Source of the DNA: Hericium rajendrae
Taxonomy: Eukaryota > Basidiomycota > Agaricomycetes > Russulales > Hericiaceae
Length of the DNA stretch: 64,000 bases
Direction: 5' to 3'
Assembly: GCA_033439255.1 (NCBI GenBank)
Contig: CM065892.1
Location: 620,001-684,000 of the forward strand
Shown here one piece after another: positions 24,071-33,725 of this stretch. The position numbers and the translations under genes were made by a program. Each line of letters starts with the position of its first letter. Position 1 is the stretch's first letter. Under the pieces are notes generated by a model. It ran no database searches and had not been told where the DNA came from. It saw only the letters and a program-made list of their open reading frames with translations.

Positions 24071-25366
24071 TTACAAGTCAAGCCAGACAGACTCTTCCGC
24101 CGCCTTCTTCACGCGGTTCATCACCGCCAGACCCTCCCGCTCCTCCAATATTGCCTCTGCGAGAATGAGATCCACGCCTTCTACATCCATCTTCTGCAGC
24201 CCATCGAACAGTCGTTGGCCCGTGACTGCAGGGTTGTCCAGCGTTCCCAGCGGGAATGGATACCACGCGATGCCCGGAACGTCCTTCGTGTATTCTAGAA
24301 AACGGGAGTCCGACGGTACCAGCACGCCCACTTTCACAGGCCGCACCGGGTCCGATGACCTTAGCGACGCGACGTATTCGGCGGCTGCTATTCGCGGGAC
24401 GCCTGCGGGAGGGGTTCCGCACAGATGCAGCAGAGTAACAGGGGCCGCGGGCGCATAATGTCGATACTTCATCCCCGGCGTGCTCGGCGCCGCCTCGATG
24501 ACCGCATCGTCAAAGTCCCGTCTATGCACCAGCACGCGTGGTATCCGCTCGCCCGCACCCATCTCCGCCCTCAGCACGCCCTCGATGTCCTCCACCGCGA
24601 CGCCGCCCGGCCGCAGCACGCGCAGGTCGCCGTCCGCGCCCAGGCCGTCCACGACCGTGCTCTCGAGCCCCACGGTGCACGGCCCGCCGTCGAGGATGGT
24701 GCCGACCTTCCCGCCGAGGTCGCGCAGGACGTGTTCCGCGCGCGTCGGGCTCGGCTTGCCCGACGAGTTCGCGCTCGGTGCGGCGATGGGCGCATTCGCG
24801 AGCGCGATGAGCGCGCGGGCGACAGGGTGCGAGGGCATGCGGACGGCGACGGTCGGCTGGCCTGCGGTTATGATGTCGGGGACGCGGGAGGGGTCGCGGG
24901 GGAAAAGGAGAGTTAGGGGACCGGGCCAGAAACGTCTGATAAGGATCTCGTACGGGCGCGACAGGGTGTACGATTTGGGGAGGAAGGAGTGGAGCATGGC
25001 GAGCGATGAGACGTGGACGATGAGCGGGTTGTCTGCTGGGCGGCCCTTGATGGCGAATATCTGTTCGGCGGCGCCCTTGTGGAGGGCGAGCGCCCCGAGA
25101 CCGTAGACGGTCTCGGTCGGGAACGCGACGGGGTTTGCCCACTTCATGCGGTGCATGGCGATGGAAATGTGGGATAGCGTGTCCGGGTCGTCGAAATCGG
25201 GTTCATCGTCGTCGAAAGAGATGGAGGCGGGGTCGCACTTGAGGACCTCTGTCTGTACGACGTCGACGACGGGGGAGGCCATCCTGAAGGTCGCGGAGAA
25301 AAGGGACTTGGCGGACAATCTGTTGTCGATCGCGCGCAAAAGCAGACTTGTACAAGTCCGCTGCAT
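24071..25366 (-). CDS. SUA5: Threonylcarbamoyl-AMP synthase Sua5 (YrdC domain)
   Basis: Makes threonylcarbamoyl-AMP from threonine, bicarbonate and ATP, the first step of t6A37 modification of ANN-decoding tRNAs. Single exon. YrdC-domain motifs: NPVAFPTETVYGLGALAL, IFAIKGRPADNPLIVHVSS, RFWPGPLTLLFPRDPS, VAVRMPSHPVARALI, PIAAPSANSSGKPSPTRAEH and GLESTVVDGL. PGMKYRHYAP is the linker to the C-terminal Sua5 domain. Two in-frame ATGs exist. The first, at 25366, gives a 28-residue Arg/Ser/Leu-rich presequence (MQRTCTSLLLRAIDNRLSAK and on). The second, at 25282, starts MASPVVDVV. This suggests mitochondrial and cytosolic forms. The frame is open above 25366 but without another ATG. Confidence 0.95.
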   Translation of the reverse strand: MQRTCTSLLLRAIDNRLSAKSLFSATFRMASPVVDVVQTEVLKCDPASISFDDDEPDFDDPDTLSHISIAMHRMKWANPVAFPTETVYGLGALALHKGAAEQIFAIKGRPADNPLIVHVSSLAMLHSFLPKSYTLSRPYEILIRRFWPGPLTLLFPRDPSRVPDIITAGQPTVAVRMPSHPVARALIALANAPIAAPSANSSGKPSPTRAEHVLRDLGGKVGTILDGGPCTVGLESTVVDGLGADGDLRVLRPGGVAVEDIEGVLRAEMGAGERIPRVLVHRRDFDDAVIEAAPSTPGMKYRHYAPAAPVTLLHLCGTPPAGVPRIAAAEYVASLRSSDPVRPVKVGVLVPSDSRFLEYTKDVPGIAWYPFPLGTLDNPAVTGQRLFDGLQKMDVEGVDLILAEAILEEREGLAVMNRVKKAAEESVWLDL

Positions 25367-26034
25367 GAATTCGGCCCAGTGATGTTCGGAGCGCCAGCTG
25401 TAGCGGCCAAGTGCGGAGACAAATTTCGAGTCATGGCCCTCCTCGCCCTCCAATGTTCGCGTCCGCCCACCGACAGTACTCTCTTTCTTTTATTCAGCAT
25501 CTTCCAGTAGTTATCTAAGCACTGTACTATTCTCGACATATGGGCAGCATGACCCTGATGCATATTGACAGCCAATCAATGGCTTCATAAAGCTAGTACC
25601 TGAGGTCTACGTGTCGCACAGTCCCCAACGATAGTAGTATTACTGCTATCACAATAAATAAACATCAGGTAAAGCCCTAGCACCATGCCCCCCTCGCGGA
25701 AGACAACCTAAAACCGGTAAGTTCGTCAAAGAAGCGGTAAAAAGCACATAGCAATAAGAAAATAACTGGTATAGTATGGCAAAGCCGGCGCAGGGCACGG
25801 CAAGAAGAAAAAGGGGGGAAGTGCATCATGAATTCAACATAGCAGTTACGCTTGAAGCAAAAAGCAGGCGAAAGCTATAATGGACCCAAGCGCACGGCCA
25901 GCGCAATTTTACAGAACGACCGTAGTACAGTGTAACATGCCGAATGAAAGACGTACGATGCAACAGGAAAGAGTCTAGGATACCTCAAAGTCATGAACAC
26001 CACGGAGACGAGCTCAGGCTGACCAGCGCCTGCC
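25367..26034. other. Intergenic, SUA5 promoter and OPY2-like 3' flank
   Basis: About 670 bases between two minus-strand genes. A/T-rich sequence at 25620-25960 probably holds the 3' UTR of the Opy2-like gene. No coding signal. Confidence 0.55.
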
Positions 26035-27995
26035 TTAACGCCTGTCACTGTCCTTCGGCTGGATATCAAACTTGAGAGGGTATGACGAGAGGTCGCTCGT
26101 CAGTGCAAGGGTATCGAGACTCGCCCGCTGCCTGCCCGCCCCCGCGGGCGGGAATGAGCTGGGCGGTTCGGACGCCTGCCCGTTGCCGTGGTCGATCTGG
26201 AAGGGGAACGATCCCAGACCAGTCGACATCGCCGAGACCTGCGAGCCCGTCGACAGGCCCTGAATACGGCGCGGCGAGGGCAGCGGCGAGTCGTCCGCCT
26301 CAGGGCTGTGCGTGACCGGTGCCGCCTCGGCCAAGGGCGAGCGGGCGGGCGTACGGGGAGGGCGGTTGGAGATGGGCGAGGGTGGTACGAAGGTGAAGGA
26401 TTCAAGGATGGAGTCCGCGGCTCCGGATGCGCCGGAGGCGACCGTGGACATTGACATGCGCTTCGCGTCGTAATTCTGCGCGCGGGCGGCTTGCACCTCT
26501 GCCAGCGCGCGCTCCTGCTGTCTGGCGAGGACGTCGGGGTTCGCGCCGGATGAGGGCGTCACCAGCCTCCCGCTGGTCATGCGGTAGGGGCTGCGGGGCG
26601 TAGCCAGGTGCGAGCTGCTCACGGGCGTCGCGGGAACGAAGGATGCGGACGTAGGCTGGACCAGTCCGAGGTGCACACGCGTGGCGTCCCTGATGTCGGC
26701 GCCGATGATGCTGGCCGCCTGGGTGTACATGCTGATAGGACGGCTGCCGTCCGAACTCTCCTCTGTCTGCCATCGCTGAGACGGCGCCTCGGGCGTCCAG
26801 GGCTGTCCATGATAGTCGGACGAGTTTCCATATGTGGCAATCGAGCTGCGAGCGGGAGTCGGCGAGTGATCATCGCCGAATGGGTCGCTATTGGTGGACA
26901 GCGTCTGCGTCTCGTCTTCCTCCCTGAGCACGTCCTGGGGGCCGAAGGACGTAGCCGCGAGAGGGGAGCGAGTCGGTGGGCGAGACGCGTTAGTCGTCGG
27001 CGTCTGAGGCGAGGACGGGCTGGATCCAGGTGCCTGGATCACTTCCGCTTTGACGACACCGAGTACCTGCCTCTGGCTCTGCGTGATGATGGTGGGAGCC
27101 TCGGAAAGCATGTCGCTGGCGAAGCTAGCGCCGGACATATACGAGTTCCGCGACGACACGCCAGAGATGTCGGAGCGCATGGAGGGCGCGCCGCGTCTGC
27201 TGCCGTCGTGCGACACGTTGAGGTGGTCTGAGTGGTACGCATCCGGAGAGCGCGGCGGACGCGACGGAGGATGGGAGTTCTGCGAACGCGGCGAAACTGG
27301 TGCGACAGAGCCAGGTGGGACGAACGCGATGGGGATCACGTTAGTGGATTGTGTCCCCGTGGACGTGGTCAAGATGGAGTGTCCATCTATGAATGGGTTG
27401 GATTGGACCGACGAGCGCGAGGGATCAAACGCCGTCGTCGCGGCTCCAGAAGAGGTCGAGCGCTCAGGGTCGAGATCGATGATGGAGTTCGAGTTTGTAG
27501 AGTAGACCCTGACTGTGCTGACCTGGTCGACGGGACGCTGCTCGATAGGACGGGGAGGAGGAGAAATAGGCTGACCGTTGGGGTCGGGACGGTTGAGGAC
27601 GGTTTCTGCGGGTGCAGGCTTGTCCTTGATTCCCGTCTCAGGCGCAGACGCGGGCGTTTTCTGCTGAGCGCGTCGCCGCCACCAGAAGTACGCGCCGACA
27701 GCGAGGCCCAGGAATACCAGAGACCCGATAACGGCACCAGCAATTGCTCCTCCACTTGGACCGCCTGAACCCGAACCGCTGCTCGTGTCGTTGTCAATGC
27801 ATTGGAACGACGCGCACGCATCGCAGCTCCTGCATCAACGGGTCAGGAACAGCGTTGGGACCACGAAAACGCCATTGCGCACCTGGCGGTCTGGAAACAA
27901 TGCTGATTGGCATTACAGTTGCACGGCGGCGGGGCGTCTGGGCAAGGAGCACAAGAGCTACTATCCCTTGGAAACAGCAGATGATCTAAATGCAT
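26035..27995 (-). CDS. Opy2-like single-pass membrane anchor protein
   Basis: In yeast, Opy2 anchors Ste50-Ste11 at the plasma membrane for HOG-pathway signalling. Exon 1 (27995-27883) and exon 2 (27829-26035) are joined by a 53-base intron, which restores a Cys-rich ectodomain. Eight cysteines occur at residues 15, 18, 25, 27, 33, 40, 43 and 48 (CNCNANQHCFQTARSCDACA). This matches the spacing of the Opy2 N-terminal family. A transmembrane helix follows at about 62-85 (GAIAGAVIGSLVFLGLAVGA), then YFWWRRR as cytosolic stop-transfer. The long cytoplasmic tail is Ser/Pro-rich and disordered. No signal peptide is visible, as expected for a type III protein. Ste50-binding motifs could not be verified, so the exact role is inferred. 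Confidence 0.8.
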
Positions 27996-28494
27996 GATAG
28001 AGAGAGAAGACAGAAAAGAGCGTGGGGTTGAGATGAAGAAAACGAGACCAGCCCCCGATTGCCTGCAACGTCAGGTAATATTACGACGGGGAAGGACAAG
28101 ATGTAGGACTGCGTAGAGCAGGAGGCGGTAAGGAGCAGACGAGGGTGGGACTGAAGATGAGGTTGAGTAACCAGGTCGAGACTGTTCCTGGGAAACAGAT
28201 CATCCTCCGGCGAGCGCTCTTGCCGTGATCAAAACACCGCTTTCTTCATCTCAGCTGTTTCAGGGTCCACACTTTTTTTCCTTTCCATACATAACAAATC
28301 ATCGTGTTGAACAATTGTACAAATGTGGTATGCTCTACAAGCTACAATATCAATACACTTGGGAGGTTGAGCTCGACGACTGCGCTAGGCCATGTCATGG
28401 GCACGTCGACAGTGTTGACAATGATATGGGTGATGCAAGCTGGGTTGAAAATCATGGGGCCTATGGGTTGGATATCATGGTAAGTCTAGGCCTT
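27996..28494. other. Intergenic, OPY2-like promoter and CAF16 3' flank
   Basis: About 500 bases. A plus-strand frame of 118 codons (28225-28581) overlaps the CAF16 last exons on the other strand and has no recognisable domain, so it is not called. Confidence 0.5.
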
Positions 28495-29709
28495 TCAGTG
28501 GCTGTAGTCATACCTGGGGAGACGTCAGCATCGCATATGAAATCTAATCACGAACACGTACTTCTTATAGAACGTCTCTGAATCGGTGGGCGTCACCTAA
28601 ACGCCGAACTATTAACATCGCAAGATATTCAAGAAGGACGGAAGACCTACTTGATCCCTCCTGGCACCCCTCGTCTTTCTACCGTTCGCTTCTAGGACAC
28701 GGCGATACTCGCGATCTTCGCGTATCCATTGGAGGGCCAACTTGTACAGCGACATCTCCGTGGGTTTGACCACTTTCGCGATCGGCGAATCCGTGGACAC
28801 AGGTGGCCAGCGCGTGGGCGTCGTCACAAATGTGCCGAAGCGCATGTGAGCGACATGTGTTGGGAAGGGGTCTAAGCCGTCGAAGATATGCGTCGCATCT
28901 ACACAACGATGAGACATACGTGACGTAGACAAAGATGCAGGACGTACACAGGATAGTTGCCTTTCGCGCCTCGCTATCCGTGCGCAGGAAAGTCAACAGT
29001 TCATCTCGGACTTGAACATCCAGATCCACTGTCACCTGGCGACATCAGAAGAGAAATCAGTTTCGAAGGCTCACACGAAGAACAAAAATAAGCCTATTGA
29101 CCTCATCGAGAAGCAAGACATCCCACGGCACCATCAGCCCCATACAAAGTTGCACACGACGCCTCTCGCCGTCTGAGATGGCATGCATATGCCAATCCAA
29201 ATCGACATCGAGGATGTCGAGCAGGTGGTCCCTGCGCTCTTTATGCCGATACCCACCGACCGAATCCAGGAAGTGGGAGACCACAATATCACCGCGGACG
29301 ACGGGGTTCATTGCCCTATTTTCAGGATGGTCAAGATCAGTATAGAACGAATGTCGAAATCATAACAGAGGCTCTCACCACTCTGTGCCTAGGAAAGTGA
29401 TGCCCTCAGGGGTGTCACGGAACACATCTCTGCCCTGGACGAAGACTTTGGCACCGGGCGCGGTGACCAGTCGCTTGCCGGCAAGGATCTGCAGCAGCGT
29501 CGACTTTCCAGCTGCAGTGCAACAGTGCACACGATGTCAACACTCAATCAAGAGTAAGGATCAGTCATTAGCTGACCTCCGTTCGCTCCGACGAGGATGG
29601 TTCGCGACCCCTTTGGAAGGCTGATAGATACGTCGATGAGTGATGGAGGCGTGTCCGCGTGGAAGGAGAATGTCAGATTCTCCACTAAGATATCCGGGAC
29701 ATCTGTCAT
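28495..29709 (-). CDS. CAF16: Caf16-type soluble ABC ATPase (CCR4-NOT associated)
   Basis: Non-membrane ABC protein; yeast Caf16 associates with CCR4-NOT and mediator. ATG 29709 starts [17 protein letters not shown]. Single nucleotide-binding domain: Walker [15 protein letters not shown] is split by an intron, then ITFLGTEW, signature-type [15 protein letters not shown], and Walker [16 protein letters not shown], also rejoined by splicing. Further exons give [18 protein letters not shown] and [17 protein letters not shown] final tiny exon completes [12 protein letters not shown] and stop at 28495-28497, a very good match to family C-termini. No transmembrane segments, as expected. Divergent from the DUF7704-like gene, with 389 bases between the two ATGs. 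Confidence 0.93.
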
Positions 29710-30098
29710 CTTGCACTGCGCTTTATGTGCTCGTAGACAACTGTTTAGCGGGATGTCTGTCTGCTTTCGGAGATGCTGGTCAGCGTGCACATACTCCTTT
29801 GCCTTGATGCAATGCACCCACTGAGTTGATCGAATGAGTGCGACAAGAATCTCCGTTCTCCTGCAGATCACAATCAGCCGCGGCTCTGTGCACGAAGTCG
29901 AAACAGTCGTTCTAGGAGGTGGTTGAGGTCGGAAGACAGGTTAAATGTCAGAGTGACGCGGCCAAGGGGCGGATTCACGTGCGGATCACCGGATCGCGTC
30001 CAGACCACGCGTCCGAGTCGTCGCGACTTGTTTCCTCCCACTCAGTACTGCCAGCCCACCCTATCTCTTTGTTGAACAAGCGGCTGCTAAGGAAAAAC
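29710..30098. promoter_or_regulatory. Bidirectional promoter, CAF16 / DUF7704-like
   Basis: 389 bases separate two divergent start codons, so promoters and 5' UTRs must share this interval. No TATA box or CCAAT was clearly identified. Confidence 0.55.
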
Positions 30099-30932
30099 AT
30101 GTCTGACTTCCCAGCTCTACCAGGAATTTATAGATTGCTCTTTCTTTACTTGGAACCAGGTGCGGAGCGTCCTCCGATGGGATTGAGATCCCACTCACAA
30201 TTCTCACCGGTTGCAACGGGCCTCATACTGCAGCGTCCACAATCACGCCAGCATTTCTATCATGGTTCTTTCCCGGAGCGGCTTGGTTCCATCACCAACT
30301 GATCCCCTCATCCGCACCCCCGCCCGCGTCTTTGGACGCGCGGACGACCATGGCGATATGGCAGCTCGGAAACTGTGCGCCGTTCTCACGGCCTTTAACC
30401 TGCATGCCGTCGTCTTGACGGGTGCGCATTTTACTAGGCTACCTGCTTCTTGGGCTGCTGTCCTCCCTGGTGTTTCGCGCCGTCCGAGATGCGCTGCCCG
30501 GAAATCCGAGGGCGCAGGAGAGGATCCTGGGCGCTAGCTTGTGTGCCATGGCTATTGCAGACGTAAGTACCCAACGTCGACGTCCTTGTCAAGATCGATA
30601 TGTTGATCCTTGATGCTATGCGCAGGCAACACAGTAAGTTGGAATCCTTGAATGCAGTTCTGAGCAGGCTTCATATGATTGCCGACGCTAGCATCCTAGC
30701 GACGTTCATCGGGCTTCCGGATGACCTCAAATACAATGTTGTCGAGTGGAATCCGATGACCCACGGAAATATTAGCTTCGTAATTCTACTTCTGGCATTC
30801 CGGTGAAACCAATTCAACCTGTCAACTCGGTGGACGTGCGCTCACCGTTATGGCCCCAGAATTTCCTGGTTTTTGGGGATTGGTCGAGAGACTTATTACT
30901 ATGGGCATGTCAAGCATGACAAGTCGACCTGA
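30099..30932 (+). CDS. Four-helix membrane protein, DUF7704-like (basidiomycete family)
   Basis: Function unknown. Proposed exons: 30099-30159, 30234-30374, 30438-30562, 30626-30633, 30692-30802 and 30860-30932. They sum to 519 bases, giving 172 residues in frame. The fourth exon is only 8 bases (GCAACACA), flanked by GTAAGT donors on both sides. It is needed to give AMAIADATHILATFIGLPDD, which looks like the family pattern I know. Hydrophobic segments lie at about 22-40, 62-86, 97-118 and 133-155. The amino end reads MSDFPALPGIYRLLFLYLEP and the carboxy end ISWFLGIGRETYYYGHVKH. Proteins of this size and layout are common in mushroom-forming fungi. The name rests on recollection of family motifs. 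Confidence 0.75.
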
Positions 30933-31335
30933 GATAGGTTGAAGCACCTCCGAAGAACCGACGATAGACGTTTGTTTGGAGGCTGCGCTGTGTCTGATGG
31001 AGGATGTACTAATGATGGACCTGTATGAAGAGCCTCACGGCTGTTCAGGATATGATTCTCCATGGACAAATGCTAGCCGTATCAAATCATTGGGATCAAT
31101 TGTTGTCTGCAGTGGATTTTACCAGATTATAATGGCCGTCAGTCGAAGGTACAGTATTGTCGCTGCTGCCGTGCTCGCCTCGCACGTCGATTAGGCGCCC
31201 ATTGAGCGCCAAGTCGGATGTTGCCGAGTGCTGCCTACGGGCGCCTAACGGACATTTTCCACTCAACGTTCACGGCGACCTCGACTTGACCTCTGCGCGC
31301 CCGCCGCATCTCCACATTCCTCCATCTTCTTCCCC
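30933..31335. promoter_or_regulatory. Promoter of the Air1/2-like gene, with 10-base inverted repeat
   Basis: TTAGGCGCCC at 31191-31200 is repeated in perfect inverse at 31239-31248 with a 38-base spacer. The second arm ends 87 bases upstream of the ATG at 31336. The upstream part holds the 3' flank of the DUF7704-like gene. Confidence 0.5.
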
Positions 31336-33491
31336 ATGGCGCCTTTAAATGGCGTTGAAGTCATCGATCTTACCCGCTCCTCCCCACCCGCCGAGGATTC
31401 CAAAGAAGATGGCGAGATTACTTCCCGAGCCGCTAGTAAGAACACTGAAACCGCCCAGGACGGCAAGAAACGCGGGAAGAAGAGGAAGCGGGCCAATGGA
31501 TCTGCATCACAGTCGCAAGGCGATAGCACACCTGGCTCTGCAGCAGTATCGAGACATCAGTCTGTGCAGCGGGAGAGCGACGAGAAGGCGGGGAAGAAGG
31601 CGGAGCGCGAGGGCGACGTCGAGAACGCGAACGGCGAGGCGAGGAAGAAGCCGCGCATAAAGCGAAAGCGCATCGCATCCTCACGAGCTGCAAGTCCGCT
31701 CTCGCGCGTCCAGGTAGCCGAAGAGAGCCAGGACCTGAGCGAGTCGCTGTTCTTCGTTGATATCGCCCCGGATCCGATTCCTACGAAGTTCGTGTTCAGC
31801 GATCTCCCGCCTGTAGCAGGACCGTCGAAGCCGCCCACGGACAGGGCTGCGGAAACGCCTGCGTTGACCCTGCCCACACATGTTACACTCCTCGATGATG
31901 TTGACGGACAGCAAGTAGAGATCATTCAGCCTCCAGAGCCGGATTCGGACTCGGAGTCCTACATAGAGTATCTCGACTATGATGATCGTGCTGTGAGTTT
32001 AATCTGTACATTTCTGTTATGTTTCATGCTTATGCTTTCTAGCGCGGAATAGCGCGATACTTCAACGAGCCAGCTGAAGGTGCAAAACAATCAAGATTCG
32101 TCTGCAAGCGCTGTGGGGTGGAGAATGAGCATAAAACATTCGAATGTCCTGTATTAATTGTTAGTGCCTTTACCTCGAAAAAAAGTACCTTACTTGCTCA
32201 TTCATACCCATGTTTTCCGTGCATTCAGTGCTTGACATGTGGAGCGCGAGATGAACATTCCACACGTAGCTGTCCGGTCAGCAAGACGTGCTTTACATGC
32301 GGCATGAGGGGCCATATCAATAGGGTGCGCTCGTTCGGTATCCTGAATATTTAGATCTTGGGCCTTATCCTTCCTCAGAATTGTCCTAATAAAGGCTCTT
32401 CGAAAGCTATGGGCATGGGCAATTACGATAACTGTGATCGATGCGGATCCAACAGACATAATACCAATGTCAGTAACTTATTCATCTCTAAGACAACGTT
32501 TCTCATTATTCATGACAGGAATGCCCCACCATCTGGCGAATATACGAGTACGTCACTGACGAGGATCGGACCATCATTCTCAAGACAAGAGAGGAAAAGC
32601 GGAAGCAGCCCCTTGGCAAAGGCGGCGAAGGCTACATAGCACAAGACGCTTGGTGCTATAACTGTGGTGGGCCTGGCCATCTGGGCGATGTGAGTATTCC
32701 CTCCCCACATGTCCAAAGGATGTCTTCTGACCGACGCTCGTTAGGATTGCGACATGATGACCCATCCATGGGACCACCCTAAAGAATCCTCTGCCTTCAG
32801 CCTGTACAACACAATGTCAGGCCCGTTCTTCGACCCGAATGCCTCTCCAGACGAATTATCCCAACAGCAACGAAGACCGCGCGAGTGGGAAAACGAAGAC
32901 CATCTGCCAGACGGCTGGGGCTTCAACGCGCCGACCAATGTCGGGCGACAAGGCCGACAGAAGGGCAGAGCGCGCATGGAGCAGCGAGCGCGCGAGCTCG
33001 AGGAAGAACAGGAGGATCTCGACGATTGGTTTGGCAGTTCGCGGAATGCGAGGGGCCGAGGAGCGCCGCCGCCGCCGCCGCCGCCCAGTCGTGGTGGTGG
33101 TCTCAGCATCAAGGGATCGGCATCGGGGTCTGCAGGCAAGAAGATCAGCTTTGGGGCACTGGGGAGGCGGGATGGAGGCGGGAAGCCGCAGAGTCTCGGG
33201 GCACCGTCGGGGCCAAGGCTCGCTGAATCTGCGGGGTCTGATCGGCCGAGAAGTTATGACCAGAGAAGAGACCAGGGTCGCAAGCCGAGTTTGCTTGACC
33301 GCATACAGGACGATGGGGGACACCATTCGCGACAGTCGTCGTCGAGCAGGTCAGGTCGTCGGGAATCCGATCGTGACCGCGATCGCGACAACGAAAGAAG
33401 GCGAGACCGGGATTATGACAGGGACTACGCAAGGAACGGAGGGAAGAGAGAGGAGCGGGGGCCGCGATACAAGGGAGGATATCCCAAATGA
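31336..33491 (+). CDS. CCHC zinc-knuckle protein, Air1/Air2-like TRAMP subunit
   Basis: Air proteins bind RNA within the TRAMP complex (Trf4-Air-Mtr4), which oligoadenylates aberrant nuclear RNAs for exosome decay. The N-terminal 200 residues are charged, with nuclear-localisation-like clusters (KKRGKKRKRANG, RKKPRIKRKRI). CCHC knuckles follow: CKRCGVENEHKTFECP, CLTCGARDEHSTRSCP, CFTCGMRGHINRNCP, CDRCGSNRHNTNECP and CYNCGGPGHLGDDC. These are separated by short introns that must be removed to complete the knuckles. An IWRIYEYVTD segment after the fourth knuckle matches the Trf4-contact region of Air proteins. The tail has a proline run, and RGG/RD-rich repeats (RESDRDRDRDNERRRDRDYD) replace the short yeast tail. 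Air1 and Air2 cannot be told apart. Confidence 0.88.
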
Positions 33492-33725
33492 GCTGTTTAT
33501 TATACCTGATGTCCATACTTGTTCATATCACACTATTCTCGATTCTTGTCGATTTGGAAGTGGGAGGGAAACGAGCAGCATGAATATGTAGCGTATAAAT
33601 ACAATGCGTTGCCTATATTCCGCAATTCACTGCCAATCCATTACTTCTCTAAATCCTACTGGTAGAATATCCTTGCAAATGACGGTCATAGAATGTGGGG
33701 TATCGATTCCACGGGATAATGAACA

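Noticed and set aside
25366-25453. A longer Sua5 N-terminus
   Set aside because: The upstream part of the frame begins at TTG with no ATG; 25366 is the first ATG.
28225-28581. A 118-codon plus-strand frame
   Set aside because: Overlaps the last two CAF16 exons on the opposite strand, including the conserved [12 protein letters not shown] end; no domain.
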